64,000 bases of DNA from Micromonospora sp. FIMYZ51. Its GTDB lineage: Bacteria > Actinomycetota > Actinomycetes > Mycobacteriales > Micromonosporaceae. Below are positions 24,794-33,395 of this stretch, one piece after another. Position numbers and translations under genes: made by a program. The stretch's first letter is position 1. Each line of letters opens with the position of its first letter. The stretch is taken from assembly GCF_038246755.1 (NCBI RefSeq), contig NZ_CP134706.1, forward strand, positions 1,240,001-1,304,000, given 5' to 3'. The notes beneath the pieces were generated by a model. That model saw only the letters and a program-made list of their open reading frames with translations. It had not been told where the DNA came from and ran no database searches.

Positions 24794-25870
24794 TCAGCCG
24801 GTGACCCGTCGCCGCGGCGTACGGCCATGGCGCGGCGGAGCCGGCACGGGCGGCCGGGCCGAGTCGCGGGGCGGCCGGCGCAATGCGTCGAGCACGTGGG
24901 CCAGATGGTGCGAGGTGCTCCAGGCGATCCAGTTGGTCGTCGAACCGGCTCCGGCCACCCGCCGGGCCCGGCGCAGGATCTCGTGGTCGCCCCAGGAGAG
25001 ACCCGCCCCGGCCGGCGGCCAGTGCGGCGCGGACACGAGGGTGCGACACAGGTCGGTCACCCGCTCGTCACCCCGCCCGCCCCGGCGGGACCAGCGGTAG
25101 ACCCACCAGGCGCCGTCGGCGGTGTACGGGACGGTGGGCAGCCGGTCGCCACCCGGGTCCACGCCGGGCGTCGCCGGGCTCACGCCGTAGTCGCCGAAGC
25201 CCACGCCCAGGTCGGCCAGCCGCAGCCAGAGCAGCCAGTCCCAGCGGTCCAGCCGGACCGGCTCGTCGGTGGGCAGCCGGTACAGCGTCGGCGGCATCCC
25301 GCCGGCCACCACACTCACCGAGTGCCACGCGTGCCGGCGGGCCCAGTCCAGCACCCGCCGGGCCCGGGGTTCGGTCGCCCGTACGTCCGCCGGGCAGCAC
25401 ACGTCACCGCAGTCGACCAGCAGGTCGCACTGCTCGGGTGCCAGTCGGGCGTACCGCCAGATCCGCTCCACCGATGCGGTGTTCGCGTCGGGGCCGGCCC
25501 GGTCCTGGGCGATCCGCAGCCGCACGACGGCCCGTCCGGTACCGGCCCGGGCGGTGGCGCCGTGCGCCGCCAGCCGCCGGTCACCGTCCGCCAACCCGAT
25601 CACCGGCAGCATCGGTACGCCCCACCGGGCCGGTTCGATCTCCGCCAGGTCGGCTCCACCGCCGACGTCGATTGCCGGTACGAGCCCAGCCGGCAGCCGA
25701 CCGATGGCGTCCACGGTGGATCGATCTACAACGGACAGTTGCAGGATCGGGGCGATTGTCGGGGCGAGGGCGGCGTCGAGGTGGCCGAGCGCCTCCAGCT
25801 CGCCCCGTCGCGCGGCGAGGATGGGGCGGTAGTGCACGTCCGCCGCCCGGCCCCCGCAGCCAGGCATCAT
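24794..25870 (-). CDS. Beta family protein (T4-beta-like)
   Basis: This 358-residue protein fits the uncharacterised beta-protein family. It opens with YRPILAARRGELEALGHL, then has barrel-like strands (GLVPAIDVGG, PMLPVIGL, LLVDCGDVCC, HSVSVVAGGMP), and ends with helices including GAGSTTNWIAWSTSHHLAHVL. No ribosome-binding site supports the ATG at 25870; a GTG at 25837 starts closer to the conserved region. Homologues are often encoded singly in accessory regions. Function is unknown. Confidence 0.7.
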   Translation of the reverse strand: MMPGCGGRAADVHYRPILAARRGELEALGHLDAALAPTIAPILQLSVVDRSTVDAIGRLPAGLVPAIDVGGGADLAEIEPARWGVPMLPVIGLADGDRRLAAHGATARAGTGRAVVRLRIAQDRAGPDANTASVERIWRYARLAPEQCDLLVDCGDVCCPADVRATEPRARRVLDWARRHAWHSVSVVAGGMPPTLYRLPTDEPVRLDRWDWLLWLRLADLGVGFGDYGVSPATPGVDPGGDRLPTVPYTADGAWWVYRWSRRGGRGDERVTDLCRTLVSAPHWPPAGAGLSWGDHEILRRARRVAGAGSTTNWIAWSTSHHLAHVLDALRRPPRDSARPPVPAPPRHGRTPRRRVTG

Positions 25871-25947
25871 AATTCAGAGTAGCCAGCTCATCACCCGACT
25901 CACAGGGCAGGTCGCGGAAACAACCCGGACGGGCGTCGGCCGACCGG

Positions 25948-26169
25948 ATGCGGGCCCGCGCGGAGCACCTGGTGCCGGATCCGGTCGGTGTGCTCAAGGA
26001 TCGGCGGGCCTTTTTCCGTGTGCTCAAGGATCGGCGGGCCTTCTTCCGTACCGGCCGATCCGGTCAGGGCAACGCCCTGCTAGACGACGCGACCCGGGCC
26101 CGTCACCGGACCCGGGTCGCCGCGCTGGCGCAACCGGACCTGCTCGCCTGGCTGCACCGCGACCGTTGA
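25948..26169 (+). pseudogene. Sulfotransferase 3'-end relic with internal duplication
   Basis: The 73-codon frame ends with RAFFRTGRSGQGNALL and AALAQPDLLAWLHRD, which resembles the C-terminus of actinobacterial aryl-sulfotransferase-like proteins. The PAPS-binding N-terminal domain is absent. A perfectly phased 30-bp tandem duplication (25990-26049, one mismatch) repeats VLKDRRAFFR. It is therefore probably a decayed gene end, not a functional small protein. Confidence 0.55.
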
Positions 26170-26174
26170 CCCGG

Positions 26175-26681
26175 TCAGTCGTCGTCCCGGTCGTCGTCGT
26201 CGTCATCGTCATCGTCGTCATCGTCGACCGGCTCCTGCTCGGCCTTGACCACCGAGCCGTTCTCCCGGTCGATGTCGACCTCGTGCTCGGTGTCGCCCCG
26301 GACGATCTCGACCTCCCACACCGGCCGGCCGTTCTCCCGGTCGCGGTCGACCTCGGTGATCTGACCGCCGCCGACGTGCGCCAGCGCGATCTCGCCGGCC
26401 CGCTCCAGACTCACCGCGTCGGTTCCGCTGGCCGGCGCGCCGGTGCCGGGCGGGGTGGCCGTGCCGGTCGGGTCGGCCGGCGTGGCCGGGGTGCTGCTGT
26501 CGTCCGGCGTGGCCGGGGTGACCGGGACGCCCTCGGTCGTCGGCGCGCTGGTCGCGGCGGTAAGCGTCGTCTGCTGGGCCCGGTCGTTGTCGGCCGCCGT
26601 CACGCCCAGGAACACCCCGGCCGCCGCGAGCACCGCTGCCGCACCGCCGACCGATGCCAGGAGCAGAGGGTTGCGCCTCAT
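26175..26681 (-). CDS. Anchored PepSY-domain protein with poly-Asp tail
   Basis: This 168-residue protein has an N-terminal membrane anchor or signal (RRNPLLLASVGGAAAVLAAAG), a Thr/Pro-rich linker and one PepSY domain (VSLERAGEIALAHVGGGQIT, then PVWEVEIVRGDTEHEVDIDRENG). It ends in twelve consecutive Asp followed by RDDD. PepSY domains often inhibit proteases or act near sensor kinases. The acidic tail could bind Ca2+. It lies downstream of the OmpR-type kinase on the same strand, 123 bp away, and is probably part of that regulon. Confidence 0.82.
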   Translation of the reverse strand: MRRNPLLLASVGGAAAVLAAAGVFLGVTAADNDRAQQTTLTAATSAPTTEGVPVTPATPDDSSTPATPADPTGTATPPGTGAPASGTDAVSLERAGEIALAHVGGGQITEVDRDRENGRPVWEVEIVRGDTEHEVDIDRENGSVVKAEQEPVDDDDDDDDDDDDRDDD

Positions 26682-26804
26682 CGTCTTCCACCTTTCCTCG
26701 GTTGTTGCATCGAGGATCGGTGTCGGCGGGATAGCGGCGCGCTGTCCGAACCCTAATGCCCGGTTAAGGTCCGCCGCGTCCACCACGAGCCGGGTCGAGG
26801 CGGC

Positions 26805-28088
26805 TCACCGGCCGGCGGCGGTTGCCCGGCCGAGCCGGAGAATCACCTCGGCACCGCCGCCGGGCCGCTCGCCCAGTTCCAGTCGGCCGCCGCTGGCCTG
26901 GGCCGCCCGGCGGGCGATGTCCAACCCGAGACCGGTGGAGCCGGCCTGGCTGGCGCCCCGACGCACCGATTCGGCCGCTATGCCGGGGCCCTCGTCGGCG
27001 ACGGTCACCGTGACATGCTCGTCGGTGGGGGTGAGTCGTACGGCGAAGGCGGTGCCGTCCGGCGTGTGCGCGAAGACGTTGCCCAGCAGGGCGTCCACCG
27101 CCGCCGCCAACTCGTCGGCCGGCACCGCCACCGGCAACGGCCCCGGTGCCAGGTCCAACTCGACCGAGCGGCCGGTCTCCTCGGCCAGCACCGACCAGAA
27201 CGCCACCCGCTCGGCCACCGTCGCCGCCGCGTCGGTGGCCACCGCGCCGGTGGCGGGGGTACGCCAGCGGGCCTGCTGGATCAGGCCGGTGACGGCCCGC
27301 TCCAGCCGGTCCACGGCGTCGGTGACCCGGGTGGCGTCCTGCGGATCACGCAGCGACTCCGCCTCCAGCCGCAGCGCGGTCAGCGGGGTGCGCAGCCGGT
27401 GCGACAGGTCGGCCACCTGCTCCCGCTCCTGCACCAGCAGTTCCTGGATCCGACCAGCGAGGTGGTTGAGGGCACCGCCCACCTCCCGTAGCTCCGCCGG
27501 GCCGGTCGGGCTCACCCGGGCGTCCAACTCGGCGTTTGCCAGCCGGTGCGACACCGCCGACAGTTCGCTGATCGGGCGGACCAGGGTGCGGGCCAGCCGG
27601 TCGGCCACGACCAGACCGATAAGCACAAGCAACACCCCGAGCAGGGCCAGCACCAGCCAGGCCCGGTCCACCCCGGCGGTCATCTCGGCGTACGGCACGA
27701 CCGTGCGGATCACCGCCGTGCCCTCGGGACGGCCCTGTACCGCGATCACCACCTCCCGACCCTCGGCGGACTCCGCGGTGAGGCTCTCCCCGCGCCCGGC
27801 CAGTTCGACGGTGGGCGTACGGGAGCTGGGTGAACCGAGCACCGTGCCGTCGGGCAGGAAGACGCTGACCGGCCGGCCGGATTCGGCGGCCCGCTGCTCG
27901 ACGGCGAGCCGGACGGTGTCCGCGTCGGCGGTGCCGACCACCGGGGCGAGGCTCTGCGCGTCCGCGGTGGCGCGTACGGTCGCCCGGTCCGCCGCGGTGG
28001 TACGCAGCAGCAGGGCCAGCGGGACCAGGAAGGCGATCACGATGAGTACGCTGACCGCGGCGACCAGCAGGGTCAGGCGGGCCCTCAT
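26805..28088 (-). CDS. OmpR-type sensor histidine kinase
   Basis: This 427-residue kinase has two membrane helices (about 5-30 and 143-162) flanking an extracellular sensor of about 110 residues, then HAMP, HisKA and HATPase domains. The phospho-accepting His is H230 in DLSHRLRTPLTAL. The ATP site shows DEGPGIA and GLGLDIARRAA. The ATG overlaps the stop of the response regulator gene by 4 bp. Confidence 0.93.
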   Translation of the reverse strand: MRARLTLLVAAVSVLIVIAFLVPLALLLRTTAADRATVRATADAQSLAPVVGTADADTVRLAVEQRAAESGRPVSVFLPDGTVLGSPSSRTPTVELAGRGESLTAESAEGREVVIAVQGRPEGTAVIRTVVPYAEMTAGVDRAWLVLALLGVLLVLIGLVVADRLARTLVRPISELSAVSHRLANAELDARVSPTGPAELREVGGALNHLAGRIQELLVQEREQVADLSHRLRTPLTALRLEAESLRDPQDATRVTDAVDRLERAVTGLIQQARWRTPATGAVATDAAATVAERVAFWSVLAEETGRSVELDLAPGPLPVAVPADELAAAVDALLGNVFAHTPDGTAFAVRLTPTDEHVTVTVADEGPGIAAESVRRGASQAGSTGLGLDIARRAAQASGGRLELGERPGGGAEVILRLGRATAAGR

Positions 28089-28780
28089 CCGGTGGCCTCC
28101 GGGGCGACCAGGCGCACCCCGACCCCGCGTACGGTGTGCAGGTAACGCGGCTGCTGGGCGCTCTCGCCGAGCTTGCGGCGCAGCCAGGACAGGTGCACGT
28201 CGACGGTCTTGTCCGCGCCGCCGTACGGGATCTGCCACACCTCGGTCAGCAGTTCCCGCTTCGTCACCACCTCACCGGTGCGGCTGGCCAGGTGCCGCAG
28301 CAGGTCGAACTCGCGGGGGGTCAGCTCGACCGGTTCGCCGTCGAGGCTGACCTGGCGCGACCGGGGGTCGATCCGCAGCCCGCCGATCATGATGGTGGGG
28401 TCCTCGTCGGCCGCCCCGCCGGGCCCGCGCCGCAGCACCGCCCGGATCCGGGCGTCCAGTTGGGCGGCGGTGAACGGCTTGACCACGTAGTCGTCGGCCC
28501 CGGCGTCGAGCACCCGGACGATCTCCGTCTCGTCGTCCCGGGCGGTGGCGACGATCACCGGCACCGCGCTTACCGCCCGCAGCATCCGCAGCAGTTCGCG
28601 GCCGTCCAGGTCGGGCAGGCCGAGGTCGAGCACGACCAGGTCGGGCCGGTCGTCGAGCGCGTCGCGTAGTCCGGTCATCGCGGTGGACGCCGCCGCCACG
28701 GCGTGCCCGCGTTCGCGCAGCGCCCGCACCAGCGGCGTACGGATGGTGAGGTCGTCCTCGATCAGCAGCAGGCGGGCCAC
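28085..28780 (-). CDS. OmpR-family response regulator
   Basis: This 231-residue regulator has a receiver domain (LLIEDDLTIR, phospho-acceptor D52 in VVLDLGLPD, VATARDDE, Lys in YVVKPF) and a winged-helix DNA-binding domain (VELTPREFDLLRHLASR, VHLSWLRRKLG, TVRGVGVRLV). It is the first gene of the regulator-kinase-PepSY operon. The GTG start is divergent from the anchored protein at 28893. Confidence 0.94.
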   Translation of the reverse strand: MARLLLIEDDLTIRTPLVRALRERGHAVAAASTAMTGLRDALDDRPDLVVLDLGLPDLDGRELLRMLRAVSAVPVIVATARDDETEIVRVLDAGADDYVVKPFTAAQLDARIRAVLRRGPGGAADEDPTIMIGGLRIDPRSRQVSLDGEPVELTPREFDLLRHLASRTGEVVTKRELLTEVWQIPYGGADKTVDVHLSWLRRKLGESAQQPRYLHTVRGVGVRLVAPEATG

Positions 28781-28892
28781 AGCAGGCAGGGTAGCTCTGC
28801 CCGGTGCCGACCTCGACCCACCGCCGGCCCGCCGGTGCTGCTTTAACGTTGCCCGAAGGTCGCCTTAACCATGGATCGGGCATAGTCGGGTG

Positions 28893-29402
28893 ATGGGTCG
28901 CCGTACCTTCCTCGCCGTCGCCGGGTGGCTGGCCACCGCGCTCGTCGCCACCCTGATCGGGCTCGCCGCGATCCAGGTGGTGGGGGAGAGCCTCACCGGG
29001 ACTCCGGGCGGCGTACGCAGCCAGGAGGAGGTCGCCCGGGCGTTGGCCGAGCCACCGGCGACCGTGCCGACCACCCCGCCGACCGGCGCCCCGCTGCCGA
29101 CCGGGTCGGGCGGCCCACCGGAGCCGGGTGGGCAGAGCCCGACGCCGCCGCCGACGAGCCCGAGCGCCGAGGCGGCGAACCGGCGCAGCTTCAGCACCCC
29201 GGGCGGCAGCGCGATCGCGGTGTGCGTGCCGGGCGGGGTGTGGCTGGAGTTCTGGTCGCCACGGCAGGGCTACCGGGTCGACGACGTCGACCGGGGGCCC
29301 GACGACGACGCCGAGGTGAAGTTCGTCGGCCCGAGTGGCAGCTACGAGCTGTCGGTGCGGTGCGTGGGCGGGGTCCCGGTGCTGGAGCCCGACGACGACT
29401 GA
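28893..29402 (+). CDS. Anchored secreted protein of unknown function
   Basis: This 169-residue protein is not recognised. An N-terminal membrane segment (TFLAVAGWLATALVATLIGLA) is followed by a long Pro/Gly-rich linker and a C-terminal beta-rich domain of about 75 residues. That domain has two cysteines (VCVPGG, VRCVGG) that could form a disulfide. The ATG six bases after CATAGT suggests a leaderless start; a GTG one codon earlier is possible. The 290 bp that follow hold only a branched hairpin (about 29435-29474). Confidence 0.65.
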   Translation: MGRRTFLAVAGWLATALVATLIGLAAIQVVGESLTGTPGGVRSQEEVARALAEPPATVPTTPPTGAPLPTGSGGPPEPGGQSPTPPPTSPSAEAANRRSFSTPGGSAIAVCVPGGVWLEFWSPRQGYRVDDVDRGPDDDAEVKFVGPSGSYELSVRCVGGVPVLEPDDD

Positions 29403-29692
29403 CCGCGCGGCCGTGCCGCGTGCTGATGGTGCCGCGTGCCGGGGAGGTCCCCGTGCTCCCGGGGGCCGGGCACGAGCGCGCGGCGCCGTTCCAGCCGGAA
29501 CGTCGCCGCGCTCGACCGTCTCCCACCGCCGCAGCCGTACGGCGGTACGTCAGCGGGGACCTGGTATGGCCGGCGGTGCCGGCCGGTCCTGTCGATCCCC
29601 GTTCGAGCCGGGGACAAACCCTCGAACCGGCGCTGATTCCACCATTTGCGAGTCCTGGCGTGGGTCGGCCCGTGACGGGGTATGTGCGGGGC

Positions 29693-30085
29693 ATGGAGCA
29701 CTTCACTATCGCGACTGTCGCCGAGAAGAGCCCGGACTTCCGGCGCGTGCTGTGGACCGGGCAGAACACCCAACTCGTGATCATGACCATTCCGCCCGGG
29801 GGTGAGATCGGCGAGGAGGTGCACGAGGGCATCGACCAGATCCTCACCTTCGTCAGCGGCACCGGTGAGGCCCGGGTCGCCGGTGAGAAGCGCGAGGTCG
29901 TGCAGGGGGATCTGGTTGTCGTACCCGCCGGTACCAAGCACAACTTCGTGAACACCGGCCCGAATCCGCTTGTGCTCTACACGGTCTACGGCCCGCCGGA
30001 GCACGCCGACCAGGCGGTGCACCGAACCAAGGAGGAGGCCGACGCAGCCGAAGCCGCCGGCCAAGACGAACCCCCCACCTCCTGA
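29693..30085 (+). CDS. Cupin domain protein
   Basis: This 130-residue single-domain cupin has the first motif GGEIGEEVHEGIDQILTFVSG (His and Glu metal ligands) and the second GDLVVVPAGTKHNFVNTG. A charged tail (RTKEEADAAEAAGQDE) follows. Such proteins bind Mn, Fe or Zn and act as isomerases, dioxygenases or sensors; the specific role is not shown. The stop lies 6 bp before a large inverted repeat. Confidence 0.87.
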   Translation: MEHFTIATVAEKSPDFRRVLWTGQNTQLVIMTIPPGGEIGEEVHEGIDQILTFVSGTGEARVAGEKREVVQGDLVVVPAGTKHNFVNTGPNPLVLYTVYGPPEHADQAVHRTKEEADAAEAAGQDEPPTS

Positions 30086-30091
30086 CCTGCA

Positions 30092-30196
30092 CCCCGCCCT
30101 GACCCCCGTCGATCTTGCACTTTTGGTCGTGATTGTGCCGCTTCTGCGACGTATGCGGCGACACAAAGTGCAAGATCGACGGGGGTCAGGGCGGGG
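30092..30196. repeat. 105-bp perfect inverted-repeat element
   Basis: Two perfectly complementary 32-nt arms (left arm starts CCCCGCCCTGACCCCCGTCG and contains GATCTTGCACTTT) enclose a 41-nt centre with GTGCCGC and GCGGCGACAC. It exactly fills the gap between the cupin stop and the leader of the GH15 gene. A related element lies at 40051-40128. It could be a non-autonomous mobile element or REP-type element acting as a terminator. Confidence 0.88.
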
Positions 30197-30215
30197 ATCG
30201 GGGTACCCGGAGCGG

Positions 30216-32003
30216 ATGGAGCAGCCGGCCATCTCCGACTACGGATTTCTCTCCGACTGCCGCTCCGCCGCCCTGGTCGGCCGGAACGGCTCGATCGACT
30301 GGTGGTGCCCGGACCGCTTCGACTCGCCCTCGGTCTTCGCTCGGCTGCTCGACCCGGACGGTGGCCACTGGCGGCTCGCGCCGGTCGGCACCGGGCACCG
30401 GGTGCAGCGGTCGTACCAGCCCGACACGCTCGTGTTGCGTACGGTGCACCACACCCCGGAGGGCAGCGTCGCGGTGACCGACGCGCTCGCCGCCGAACAG
30501 GGTGCCCGCGCACACCAACTCGGCATGCACTCGCCGGCCGTACTGCTGCGGGTGGTGGAGGGTCTGTCCGGCCGGGTGCGGATGGCCGTGGATTTCCGGC
30601 CCCGACCGGAGTACGGCCTGCTCACCCCGTACCTGCGGGAACAGGACGACGGTTCCGTGCTGGCCAGTGCCGGCCCGGTCGTGCTGGTGCTGCGCTGCGC
30701 CGGGCTGCGGTTGCGCGCCGCCGAGGACCGGGTCCGGCACAGCTTCGAGGTGGCCGCCGGAGAGGTGGTCGGCTTCGACCTCGCGTACGGTGCCGCCTAC
30801 GGTGATCCGCCGGTCCGGATGGACCCGGTGGCGAGCGTCGGCGACACCGTACGGGCCTGGCAGGCGTTCCGCGAGAGTCACCACTACGACGGCCGGTACG
30901 CCGAGGTGGTCCGGCAGAGCGCGACCGTACTCACCGGGCTGACGTACGCCCGCAGCGGTGCGGTCGCCGCGGCACCGACCACGTCCCTGCCGGAGAAGCT
31001 CGGCGGTGACCGCAACTACGACTACCGCTTCTCCTGGCTGCGCGACTTCGCCATGACCATGCGGGCGCTCTGGGTGGCGGCCTGTCCGGACGAGGCGTCC
31101 CGGCTGTTCGCCTGGGCGGCCTACTCGACGGGCCGGATCGGCGATCAGCCGGTGCCGGTGCTGTTCGGGCTGGAGGGGGAGCGGGACATCTCCGAGCACC
31201 TCTGCGCCAACCTGGCCGGCTACGCCAACAGCCGGCCGGTACGCATCGGCAACGACGCCTGGCAGCAGCGGCAGCTGGACGTGCCCGGCGAGGTCGTCTC
31301 GGCGATCTGGCGGCTGCGCGACTATCTCGGCGACCAGTTCGGCGCGGAGTTGGGGGAGATGGTCCTCGGGCTCACCGAGCAGGTGGCCGCCACCTGGCAG
31401 CTGCCGGACCGGGGCATCTGGGAACCCCGGGACAGCGAACGGCAGTACCTGTCCTCCAAGGTGCTCTGCTGGGTGGCGATGGACCGGGCGGTGCGGCTGG
31501 CCCCACGCCTGGGCGAGCGGGCGGACGCCCGACGGTGGGCGGGCATCCGGGACGAGATCCGGGCCACCGTGCTACGTGAGGGGTACGACGAGCGCCGTGG
31601 CGCGTACACCGGCGCCTTCGGTTCGGCCGAGCTGGACGCCGCGGCGCTGTACCTGCCGGTGGTGGGTTTCCTGCCGGCGAACGACCCGCGGATGCGGGCG
31701 ACGATCGAGGCGATCGAGCGGGAGCTGGGCGCGGGTGGCGGGCTGATCCGCCGCTGGGCCGACGACCCGGCGGGCTTCCTGCTCTGCTCGTTCTGGCTGG
31801 TGGAGTGCCTGGTGCTGGCCGGTGAACGGGAGCGGGCCGAGCGGCTGTTCGCGGAGGTGGCCGGGCACGTCAACGATGTCGGGCTGCTCAGCGAGCAGAT
31901 CGACCCGAGCACCGGGGCACATCTGGGCAACACCCCGCAGGCGTTGTCGCACATCGGCCTGATCAACGCCGCCTGGCGGCTGACCGATCCCACAGCTGAC
32001 TAG
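30216..32003 (+). CDS. Glycoside hydrolase family 15 protein
   Basis: This 595-residue GH15-type enzyme has an N-terminal beta-sandwich (ISDYGFLSDCRSAALVGRNG, SIDWWCPDRFDSPSVFARLLD) and an (alpha/alpha)6 barrel from about residue 230 (NYDYRFSWLRDFAMTMRALW). A catalytic Glu candidate lies in RGIWEPRD. The closest functional types are glucoamylase and the mycobacterial-type GH15 trehalase, so the substrate is probably an alpha-glucan or trehalose. A GGAG lies 4 bp before the ATG. Confidence 0.88.
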   Translation: MEQPAISDYGFLSDCRSAALVGRNGSIDWWCPDRFDSPSVFARLLDPDGGHWRLAPVGTGHRVQRSYQPDTLVLRTVHHTPEGSVAVTDALAAEQGARAHQLGMHSPAVLLRVVEGLSGRVRMAVDFRPRPEYGLLTPYLREQDDGSVLASAGPVVLVLRCAGLRLRAAEDRVRHSFEVAAGEVVGFDLAYGAAYGDPPVRMDPVASVGDTVRAWQAFRESHHYDGRYAEVVRQSATVLTGLTYARSGAVAAAPTTSLPEKLGGDRNYDYRFSWLRDFAMTMRALWVAACPDEASRLFAWAAYSTGRIGDQPVPVLFGLEGERDISEHLCANLAGYANSRPVRIGNDAWQQRQLDVPGEVVSAIWRLRDYLGDQFGAELGEMVLGLTEQVAATWQLPDRGIWEPRDSERQYLSSKVLCWVAMDRAVRLAPRLGERADARRWAGIRDEIRATVLREGYDERRGAYTGAFGSAELDAAALYLPVVGFLPANDPRMRATIEAIERELGAGGGLIRRWADDPAGFLLCSFWLVECLVLAGERERAERLFAEVAGHVNDVGLLSEQIDPSTGAHLGNTPQALSHIGLINAAWRLTDPTAD

Positions 32004-32009
32004 GATCCG

Positions 32010-32121
32010 TCCTTATCTCTGCTCCACCTCGTACCAGCGGCACGTGGTGATGGACAACATCGCCGCCACCTCGACCAAGGTGAACTGCATCTACTCGTCG
32101 CCCGACAGCACCTACCGCTGA
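32010..32121 (+). pseudogene. Relic of a secreted protein C-terminus
   Basis: After the GH15 stop, frame 1 reads SYQRHVVMDNIAATSTKVN, then CIYSSPDSTYR and a TGA. Almost every codon has G or C in third position (CAC GTG GTG ATG GAC AAC), unlike random spacer. No start or ribosome-binding site precedes it. It looks like the surviving end of a deleted gene, possibly an extracellular enzyme. The family was not identified. Confidence 0.45.
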
Positions 32122-32185
32122 TCCGTACGGCTGATCCCGCAAGATTGCCGATGCCCCGGGCGCCCCAGGCCCCGGGGCGTCGTGG

Positions 32186-33379
32186 TCAGCGGGGCAGCAC
32201 CGGTACGCCGGAGACGTCCACCGTCTCCGGATACTTCACGCCCGCACCGGTGTTCAGCACCACCACCCGCTCGCCGGCCCGGATCCAGCCGCCGGCTCGC
32301 AACTTCCGGGCGGCGGTCAGGCAGGCCGCCCCCTCGGGGCAGAGCAGCAGCCCCTCCCAGGCGGCGAAGTCGCGCAGGTCGGCGAGGATCTCGTCGTCGT
32401 CCACCGCGATCGCGGTGCCGGCGGTGGCCCGCAACGCGGCCAGGATCAACTCGTCGCCGAGGGGTGCCGGCACCGTGATGCCGAACGCCACGGTGTGCGC
32501 GTCCGCCCAGGGCCGGGCGCGATCCTCGCCAGCGGCGAACGCCCGCACGATCGGCGCGCAGCCGGTGGACTGCACCGCCACCAGCCGGGGCAGCTTCTGC
32601 TCGATCCAGCCCAGTTCCCGAAGTTCGCCGAGGGCCTTGTGGATGCCGATCAGCCCCACCCCGCCGCCGGTCGGGTAGACGATCACGTCGGGCACCTGCC
32701 ACCGCAGTTGCTCGATCAACTCGTACCCCATCGTCTTCTTGCCTTCGAGCCGGTACGGCTCGCGCAGCGTACCGGCGTCGAAGATGGTGCCCGCCGACGC
32801 CGCGACGAGCGCGGCGACCTGGCGCCCGGCGTCGCCGATCAACCCGTCGACCAGGCGCAGGTCGGCGCCGGCGGCCACGCACTCCCGCCGGCAGATGGCC
32901 GGCGCGGAGAGCGGCATCGCGATGGTCGCGCCCATCCCGGCGCGGGCCGCGTAGGTGGCCCAGGCGGCGCCCGCGTTGCCGTTTGTCGGCATGGCGATCC
33001 GCCGGATGCCCAGTTCCCGGGCGCGGCTGACGCCCACCGCCGCGCCGCGCGCCTTGAACGAGCCGGTCGGCGTCAGCCCCTCGTCCTTGACCAGCAGGTC
33101 GTCGACGCCGATCTGGGTGCCGTACCTCGGTGCCCGCAATATCGGGGTCCAGCCCTCGCCGAGGGTGGTGACGCAGGCCGGGTCGGTCACCGGCAGCAGC
33201 TCCCGGTAGCGCCACAGGTCGGCCGGACGCAGCCCGAACCGCTCCGGCTCGACCCGTCCGGCCACCGTCGCGAGGTCGTAGCGGGCCAGCAGCGGGGAGC
33301 CACACCCACAGAGGTTCTGCGGTATGCCGGCGTCGTGCTCCCGTGCGCAGCGCGGGCACTCAAGGTGGGTCAGGTACAC
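32186..33379 (-). CDS. Threonine synthase-like PLP enzyme
   Basis: This 397-residue fold-type II PLP enzyme starts at a GTG four bases after GAGGAG. A short zinc-ribbon-like N-terminus (LECPRCAREHD, LCGCGSP) precedes the PLP Lys in TPTGSFKARG and the phosphate loop PTGGGVGLIG. It resembles actinobacterial thrC-like enzymes that make threonine from O-phosphohomoserine. Because it is not beside hom or thrB, it may be a paralogue with another substrate. Confidence 0.82.
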   Translation of the reverse strand: MYLTHLECPRCAREHDAGIPQNLCGCGSPLLARYDLATVAGRVEPERFGLRPADLWRYRELLPVTDPACVTTLGEGWTPILRAPRYGTQIGVDDLLVKDEGLTPTGSFKARGAAVGVSRARELGIRRIAMPTNGNAGAAWATYAARAGMGATIAMPLSAPAICRRECVAAGADLRLVDGLIGDAGRQVAALVAASAGTIFDAGTLREPYRLEGKKTMGYELIEQLRWQVPDVIVYPTGGGVGLIGIHKALGELRELGWIEQKLPRLVAVQSTGCAPIVRAFAAGEDRARPWADAHTVAFGITVPAPLGDELILAALRATAGTAIAVDDDEILADLRDFAAWEGLLLCPEGAACLTAARKLRAGGWIRAGERVVVLNTGAGVKYPETVDVSGVPVLPR

Positions 33380-33395
33380 GCTGCTCCTCGCCGTC

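Noticed and set aside
29403..29692. Possible small gene between the anchored protein and the cupin
   Set aside because: Short frames here lack a ribosome-binding site and consistent codon bias; only a branched hairpin near 29435-29474 is visible.
32186..33379. Assignment as the housekeeping threonine synthase
   Set aside because: The fold and motifs fit, but without hom or thrB neighbours the specific role cannot be claimed, so no gene symbol was given.
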